Of a DNA stretch of 64,000 nt, positions 59,434-64,000 are shown in pieces. The translations under genes and the position numbers were made by a program. The notes under the pieces were generated by a model, which did not search any database, was not told the origin of the DNA, and saw only the letters and a program-made list of their open reading frames with translations. Position 1 is the first letter of the stretch. The number at the start of each line of letters is the position of its first letter. The DNA comes from Candidatus Omnitrophota bacterium (GTDB lineage Bacteria; Omnitrophota; Omnitrophia; Omnitrophales; Aquincolibacteriaceae): NCBI GenBank assembly GCA_903820505.1, contig CAIJHQ010000017.1, positions 1 to 64,000 on the forward strand, in the 5' to 3' direction.

Positions 59434-59865
59434 TCAGAACTTGAAGAGTTTGATCTTGGCGGCGTCGCCGGAATGGTCGGTCGGTTCCTCGATGGAATAG
59501 CTGTCGTCCTTCGCATACCCCAGTGAAACCACTTTTTTCACGCCCTTGATGGTATTGTCGATCACTTTGGCGCCGCCTTTTTGCGCGCCGTCCAGTGTTC
59601 CGACGACGGGTTTTTCATGGGCCGTGCCTTCGGCGGTATCGGAAAGGGCGTCCTTCGCGTTGTCGTAGGTCATTTCCTTGACGCCCGTTGCGAAATTTTT
59701 CATGGGGTGACGTTCTTCCGAAGGTTGAACCTCTTCTTCCATCTGCTTTTGGGCTTTTTCCTGCTCGCGGGCGTCCTGATCGTACTGATCGCCGCTTCTT
59801 GCGCCGAGGTTGAAGGAAGCGGCAAGGACCATTAAGAAGACAGTGACTTTGAGGTTTTTATCCAT
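59434..59865 (-). CDS. Exported hypothetical protein
   Basis: 143 residues. Signal peptide (about 1-22, VTVFLMVLAASFNLGA). A charged Gln/Glu-rich part (about 25-50) is followed by Lys/Gly-rich helical segments (VIDNTIKGVKKVVSLGYAKD) that resemble short periplasmic or TIGR04073-like repeats. Ends in KLFKF. No family recognised. Convergent with the zinc-ribbon gene. Confidence 0.6.
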   Translation of the reverse strand: MDKNLKVTVFLMVLAASFNLGARSGDQYDQDAREQEKAQKQMEEEVQPSEERHPMKNFATGVKEMTYDNAKDALSDTAEGTAHEKPVVGTLDGAQKGGAKVIDNTIKGVKKVVSLGYAKDDSYSIEEPTDHSGDAAKIKLFKF

Positions 59866-60031
59866 AACGGGACCCTCTCATTTCGAAAATTAACGGATGA
59901 ACCACACCTGACTCCATGTGGGGAGGTAGTATACAATATCCTCCAGGAAAGTAAAACCCGTTTAACCCAATAAAAATCCATTTGAACGGTTTTTACCACT
60001 CCGTGGGAAGTCTTCATGCCGCAAGGGCTGT

Positions 60032-60060
60032 TTGATTTTTAGTTGGGCGTGGGATATACT
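60032..60060 (+). promoter_or_regulatory. Promoter of hom-thrC-apgM-like operon
   Basis: TTGATT, 17-nt spacer, TATACT (60055-60060), about 57 bases of leader to the ATG at 60118. No riboswitch or attenuator leader peptide seen. Confidence 0.65.
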
Positions 60061-60117
60061 ACCCCGACTTCTTAAGATTTTGCGGCTGTTGAGTTTAGAA
60101 CATTTTCAGGGAGAGAA

Positions 60118-61413
60118 ATGAAAAAGATCAGAATAGGCCTTTTGGGGCTCGGTCAGATCGGGGGCGGGCTTTACGAGATCTTGACCGCAAAGAAAGCTCT
60201 TTTTGCCCGGCAACTCGGTGTATCGCTCGAGATAGGAAAGATCGCCGAAAAATTCCCGAACCGCAAGCGGAAGGTTCAACCTCCCAAACGTCTGATGACC
60301 AAGGACGCTTTTTCCGTCGTGCGGGACCCATCCATCGACGTGATCGTGGAACTGATAGGCGGCACCCGCATTGCCAAGGTCCTCGTCAAGGAAGCGCTCC
60401 GGAACGGCAAACATGTTGTGACCGCCAATAAGGCCCTTCTGGCCGAACACGGGGACGAGATCTTCGAGCTCGCGCACCGGAAAGGGCGCTGGCTCTGCTT
60501 CGAGGCGAGCGTCGGCGGCGGGATCCCTTGCATCAAAGCGCTCCGCGAAGGCCTGATCGCCAACCGGATCGATTCGATCCACGCAATCATCAACGGAACG
60601 ACGAACTACATTTTGACACAGATGACTTCCAAAGGTACCGGATTTGCCGCGGCCCTGGCCGAGGCGCAGCAAAAAGGTTACGCGGAGGCCGACCCGACGC
60701 TCGATATCCAGGGTATCGACGCGGCGCACAAATTGGCCATCCTGGCGCGGCTCGCGTTCGGCGGTAAGGTGAGGTTCAAAGATATCCACTGTGAAGGGAT
60801 CACTCAGATCTCGAGCGAGGACATTGCGTTCGCCAAGGAGTTCGGCTACACGATCAAGCTGCTGGCTATCGCGAAAAAGACCAAGGACGGGATGGAAGCA
60901 CGCGTCCAGCCGACGCTTCTTCAAAATTCTCACATCCTCGCGAACGTGAACGGATCGTTCAACGCGATCCTGATCCGCGGCGACGAAACGGGCGATGTGC
61001 TTTTCTACGGCCGAGGGGCCGGGCCGCATCCGACCGCGAGCGCGGTCATCGCGGACCTTGTGGACATTGCGAAGGCCGGCGTCGGGGGACCCGTGGAGGA
61101 CCGCTTTATCATGCGGGCGCTCGGGAAAACGATCCCGGTCAAGAGCATTGCCTCGATCCTCTCGCGTTATTATTTGCGGTTCCATGTGATCGACCAGCCG
61201 CGTGTCTTGGCCGGGATCTCGAAGATCCTCGGCGAGTACGGGATCAGCATTTCGGACGTCATTCAGCGCGAACGCAGCGCCGGCCGCGCCGTGCCGCTTA
61301 TTCTGTTGACGCACGACGCGCACGAAAAAGACTTGCGGGCCGCGATCCGCGAGATCGACCGCCTGCCTTATGTCCGCAGCAAGTCGCAGGTCATCCGGAT
61401 CGAAGAGGCCTAG
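60118..61413 (+). CDS. hom: Homoserine dehydrogenase
   Basis: 431 residues. NAD(P)-binding GLLGLGQIGGGLYEIL (about 8-23), ANKALLAEHG, ASVGGGIPCIKALREG, and the catalytic-domain NGTTNYILTQM; a C-terminal ACT domain (about 350-431) for feedback control, probably by threonine. Reduces aspartate semialdehyde to homoserine. Feeds MetX (24285) and ThrC. The next gene starts 5 bp after its stop. Confidence 0.95.
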   Translation: MKKIRIGLLGLGQIGGGLYEILTAKKALFARQLGVSLEIGKIAEKFPNRKRKVQPPKRLMTKDAFSVVRDPSIDVIVELIGGTRIAKVLVKEALRNGKHVVTANKALLAEHGDEIFELAHRKGRWLCFEASVGGGIPCIKALREGLIANRIDSIHAIINGTTNYILTQMTSKGTGFAAALAEAQQKGYAEADPTLDIQGIDAAHKLAILARLAFGGKVRFKDIHCEGITQISSEDIAFAKEFGYTIKLLAIAKKTKDGMEARVQPTLLQNSHILANVNGSFNAILIRGDETGDVLFYGRGAGPHPTASAVIADLVDIAKAGVGGPVEDRFIMRALGKTIPVKSIASILSRYYLRFHVIDQPRVLAGISKILGEYGISISDVIQRERSAGRAVPLILLTHDAHEKDLRAAIREIDRLPYVRSKSQVIRIEEA

Positions 61414-61418
61414 GATCC

Positions 61419-62489
61419 ATGCCCCACTACGCCGTCAAGAAGATCGGAATCATCGAGCGTTACCAGGAATATCTTCCGGTCACCGACCGGACACCGATCA
61501 TTTCGCTCAATGAGGGCAACACGCCGCTCATTCTGGCTGAGGCTTTGCCCGTGGAACTCGGGCTCAAGAACATCCGCATCTATTACAAGTTCGAGGGGCT
61601 GAACCCCACCGGTTCGTTCAAAGACCGCGGAATGACCCTGGCGATCTCCAAGGCGGTGGAAGCGGGATCAAAGGCCGTGATGTGCGCTTCGACCGGAAAC
61701 ACTTCCGCGTCCGCGGCGGCTTACGCGTGCCGGTGCGGGCTGAAATGTTTTGTGCTGATCCCGGAAGGCAAGATCGCCAAAGGGAAGCTTTTGCAGGCGT
61801 ACCGTTACGGCGCCAAAGTGATCATGGTCGAAGGGAATTTCGACGAGGCGCTCGAGATCGTCAAGGAAATGACGCAGGACGGCAAGATCACACTCGTGAA
61901 TTCCATCAATCCGTTCCGTATTGAAGGACAGAAGACCGGAGCGTTCGAGATCGTCGACGATCTCGGCGACGCGCCGGAATATCACGCGATCCCGGTCGGG
62001 AATGCCGGGAATATCACGGCGTACTGGAAAGGTTACAAGGAATATAAAAAAGCGGGAAAGTCCGAAAAACTGCCGAAGATGCTCGGGTTCCAGGCGGCGG
62101 GGTCCGCGCCGATCGTTCTCGGGAAAAGGGTCGAGAAGCCTGAGACTCTGGCGACGGCGATCCGGATCGGGAATCCCGCGAGCTGGCAGGGCGCTACGGC
62201 GGCGCGCGATGAGTCCGGCGGTCTGATCGATTCCGTGACCGACGAAGAGATCACGCGGGCGTACCGTTTTATCGCGGAAAGGGAAGGTGTTTTCGCGGAG
62301 CCGGCGTCGGCCGCGGGGGTTGCGGGAGTGATCAAACTCGCCCAAAAGAATTTTTTCAAAGAAGGAACGCGCATTGTGATCACTCTGACCGGTTCCGGAT
62401 TGAAAGACCCGGATTTCGCGCTGAGTTTCGAAGATCCTATTTTCAAGGTCAAATCGACCGTCAAGGCCGTCAAGGAGGTGATCGAGTGA
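61419..62489 (+). CDS. thrC: Threonine synthase
   Basis: 356 residues. PLP Lys in EGLNPTGSFKDRGMTLA (K about 68), STGNTSASAAAY, and GNAGNITAYWKGY. Needs O-phosphohomoserine, so a homoserine kinase must exist. No thrB is present; the next gene, which overlaps by 4 bp (GTGA), is an ApgM-like protein that was proposed for this step in some genomes. Confidence 0.95.
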   Translation: MPHYAVKKIGIIERYQEYLPVTDRTPIISLNEGNTPLILAEALPVELGLKNIRIYYKFEGLNPTGSFKDRGMTLAISKAVEAGSKAVMCASTGNTSASAAAYACRCGLKCFVLIPEGKIAKGKLLQAYRYGAKVIMVEGNFDEALEIVKEMTQDGKITLVNSINPFRIEGQKTGAFEIVDDLGDAPEYHAIPVGNAGNITAYWKGYKEYKKAGKSEKLPKMLGFQAAGSAPIVLGKRVEKPETLATAIRIGNPASWQGATAARDESGGLIDSVTDEEITRAYRFIAEREGVFAEPASAAGVAGVIKLAQKNFFKEGTRIVITLTGSGLKDPDFALSFEDPIFKVKSTVKAVKEVIE

Positions 62490-63691
62490 AGTACATCGTC
62501 GTGGTGCTCGCAGGAGCCGCAGATCATCCGACCGAGGAACTCGGGGGAAAGACCCCTTTTGAAGCCGCGAAGGTCCCCCATCTGAATTTTTTCGCGAAGA
62601 GCGGAAAGGTAGGCACGGCAAAGCTGGTCGCGGACCGGCTGCCACTGTCTTCGGACGTGAGCCTCTTCGACCTGCTGGGTTATGACGCGTCCAAACTTTA
62701 CACCGGCCGCGGGCCGCTTGAGGCCGCGAACCTGGAGTTGACGGTCGAGGACAAGGAAGTGGCGTTCTGCATGAATTTCATCACTGAGGCCGCCGGAATG
62801 CTGGCGGACCCGACCGCGGGCAACATCAGCACGAAGGAAGCCAAGGCGCTCGTGAATTTCCTGAATAAAAAGGTCGCGAGCGATTTCGTGCGGTTTTTCC
62901 CGGGCACCGGGCACCGGCACATCGCGATCCTCAAGGACGCGCACGGGTTCGAGGCGCTGTCGGCCAAGACGCATGCGCCGGAAGACGTCACGGGACAGAA
63001 GATCGAGGACCGCCTCCCGAGCGGGCCGGGCGATGAATTGATGCGGAAACTGATGTACGACGCCAAACTGCTTTTGCAGGACCATGAGATCAATCAGGTA
63101 CGCGTGGACCTCGGCGAGAACCCGGCGAACATGATCTGGCTCTGGGGCCAGGGACGCAGGCCGGTCCTGAAGCCGTTCCGCGAACTTTTTGATCTGAGCG
63201 GCGGCGCGATGGTAGCGGCGCGCGAATTCGCGAAAGGCCTGGGCCGTCTGGCCGGCCTGACGGTCATGGAAGTCAAGGCCGAGAACGAGGAACCGGCCGC
63301 TTTTTATGAAAGGATCACCAAAGTGGCGATCGAGGCCATGGAAGAAAAAGATTTTGTCTGCCTGTACCTGCACACGCCCGATGAGGCGGCGCGGACGGGC
63401 GATGTCAAAGAAAAGATCTCCGCCCTTGAAGGGATCGACTTTTTCGTGCTCTCCAAGATCCGGAAATACATCGAACGGTCGAAGGACGCGCGACTTCTTG
63501 TCACGCCGGGCCACGCGACCCTCTGGAAAATGAAAGCGATGATCCGCGATGCCGTGCCGTTCTGCGTGACCGGCAAGAACATCATGGCGGATGAGATCGA
63601 ACGGTTCTCCGAGGTCGCGGCCAAAACTTCGGAACTGAGATTCGGGAAGAGCACGGAACTGATGCCTTTTTTCATCACGAAGGCTTCGTAG
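62486..63691 (+). CDS. ApgM-like protein with degenerate metal site, threonine-operon member
   Basis: 401 residues of the archaeal-type phosphoglycerate mutase (alkaline phosphatase superfamily; proposed homoserine kinase). The start VVVLAGAADHP, SSDVSLFDLLGYD (Ser55/56), YTGRGPLEAA and HTPDEA fit the family. But the first metal Asp (normally DG) is Ala9, the DEAGH histidine is Arg303, and the PDH aspartate is Gly342, so the canonical two-metal centre is incomplete. Start GTG overlaps thrC. Either a changed enzyme in threonine synthesis or a non-catalytic subunit. Confidence 0.8.
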   Translation: MKYIVVVLAGAADHPTEELGGKTPFEAAKVPHLNFFAKSGKVGTAKLVADRLPLSSDVSLFDLLGYDASKLYTGRGPLEAANLELTVEDKEVAFCMNFITEAAGMLADPTAGNISTKEAKALVNFLNKKVASDFVRFFPGTGHRHIAILKDAHGFEALSAKTHAPEDVTGQKIEDRLPSGPGDELMRKLMYDAKLLLQDHEINQVRVDLGENPANMIWLWGQGRRPVLKPFRELFDLSGGAMVAAREFAKGLGRLAGLTVMEVKAENEEPAAFYERITKVAIEAMEEKDFVCLYLHTPDEAARTGDVKEKISALEGIDFFVLSKIRKYIERSKDARLLVTPGHATLWKMKAMIRDAVPFCVTGKNIMADEIERFSEVAAKTSELRFGKSTELMPFFITKAS

Positions 63692-63836
63692 GGAAGAAGG
63701 GCCCCGTTCGCCCCCAACATCCGGTGAGCCACGCGTAACGCCCATGTGCGCGAAAAAGTTTCCGCGGGATCCCGGACGTGGCGCGTCACACGGTTTTTCT
63801 ATCGAACTTTAAAAGAAAGGAAGTAAAGGAAAGCAT

Positions 63837-64000
63837 ATGTCACTGATCGTGCAGAAGTACGGGGGGTCATCGGTCGCGAATGCCGAGAAGATCCTGCGCG
63901 TTGCCCAACGCGTGGTTAAAACAAAGAAGGCCGGGAATAAGGTCGTCGTGGTCGTTTCCGCGATGGGCGACATGACCGACGATCTGATCACGCTCGCCGG
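63837..64000 (+). CDS. lysC: Aspartate kinase, N-terminal part (cut by the window end)
   Basis: The first 54 codons start with [18 protein letters not shown], the ATP/Asp-binding signature of aspartokinase (KYGGSSV), and continue [32 protein letters not shown] precedes the ATG. It begins 145 bp after the apgM-like gene and completes the local aspartate-threonine set. Confidence 0.92.
   Translation, partial: MSLIVQKYGGSSVANAEKILRVAQRVVKTKKAGNKVVVVVSAMGDMTDDLITLA

Overview
The window looks like about 64 kb of chromosome from a Gram-negative, uncultured-type bacterium. It carries outer-membrane and LPS-related genes (an LptF/LptG permease, an HldD-like epimerase, a TPR/beta-barrel protein), Ski2-type helicase, YebC, RuvCAB, CdaA/CdaR and an Hom-ThrC-ApgM-LysC threonine/aspartate block. 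This gene mix and the G+C-rich coding style fit candidate phyla such as Omnitrophota or related PVC-side lineages. That placement is an inference from gene content, not from a marker phylogeny. There is no rRNA, CRISPR array, replication origin or phage module. Two tRNA genes are present.

Layout. 1-190: hairpin-rich end of a probable IS200/IS605-type element, then a zinc-ribbon/MORN-like gene. 1.0-9.3 kb: Ski2-like helicase, then an envelope signalling cluster (TPR-barrel, two FecR-domain proteins, convergent CHASE2 adenylate/guanylate cyclase). 9.3-15.1 kb: AI-2E transporter, HldD, FolB and RNA-modification enzymes (TrmA-like, TrmB, RluB). 15.3-18.3 kb: sulfur assimilation (Rrf2 regulator, MetY, CysK). 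18.48-24.24 kb: an A+T-richer RiPP-like cassette. 24.3-27.2 kb: MetX-MetW, then Thi4 under a TPP riboswitch. 27.2-33.1 kb: QueF, Tpx, secreted/TPR proteins, HAD, DEDD nuclease, DsbD, Lpt permease. 34-45 kb: tRNA(CAU)-TilS-FtsH-FolP, YebC-RuvCAB, CdaA-CdaR-PdxJ-NnrD. 45-54.5 kb: a radical SAM protein, PD-(D/E)XK nuclease, cupin, DJ-1, CYTH, EF-P, response regulator, DHH phosphoesterase, LemA-TPM-TPM. 54.6-57.7 kb: MalQ and a DsbA/MauE pair. 57.7-59.9 kb: tRNA-Phe beside a 182-bp tandem duplication, then small proteins. 60-64 kb: Hom-ThrC-ApgM-like, LysC (cut by the window end).

The most interesting locus is the cassette at 18.6-24.2 kb. It holds a 48-residue precursor peptide with a lasso/PqqD-type YxxPxL leader motif and a Cys/Gly-rich tail, a radical SAM/SPASM maturase, an HprK-like kinase, a PqqD-like leader-binding protein, two U32 proteins that resemble UbiU and UbiV in their cysteine pattern, and an S24/S26-type peptidase. 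The UbiU/UbiV resemblance suggests O2-independent hydroxylation of a peptide, which I do not know as a described RiPP chemistry. Other points are an ApgM-like protein in the threonine operon that has lost several metal ligands, a recurrent promoter layout that predicts leaderless mRNAs, three families of dispersed palindromic repeats, a heptamer array, and a Thi4 with cysteine at the suicide position.
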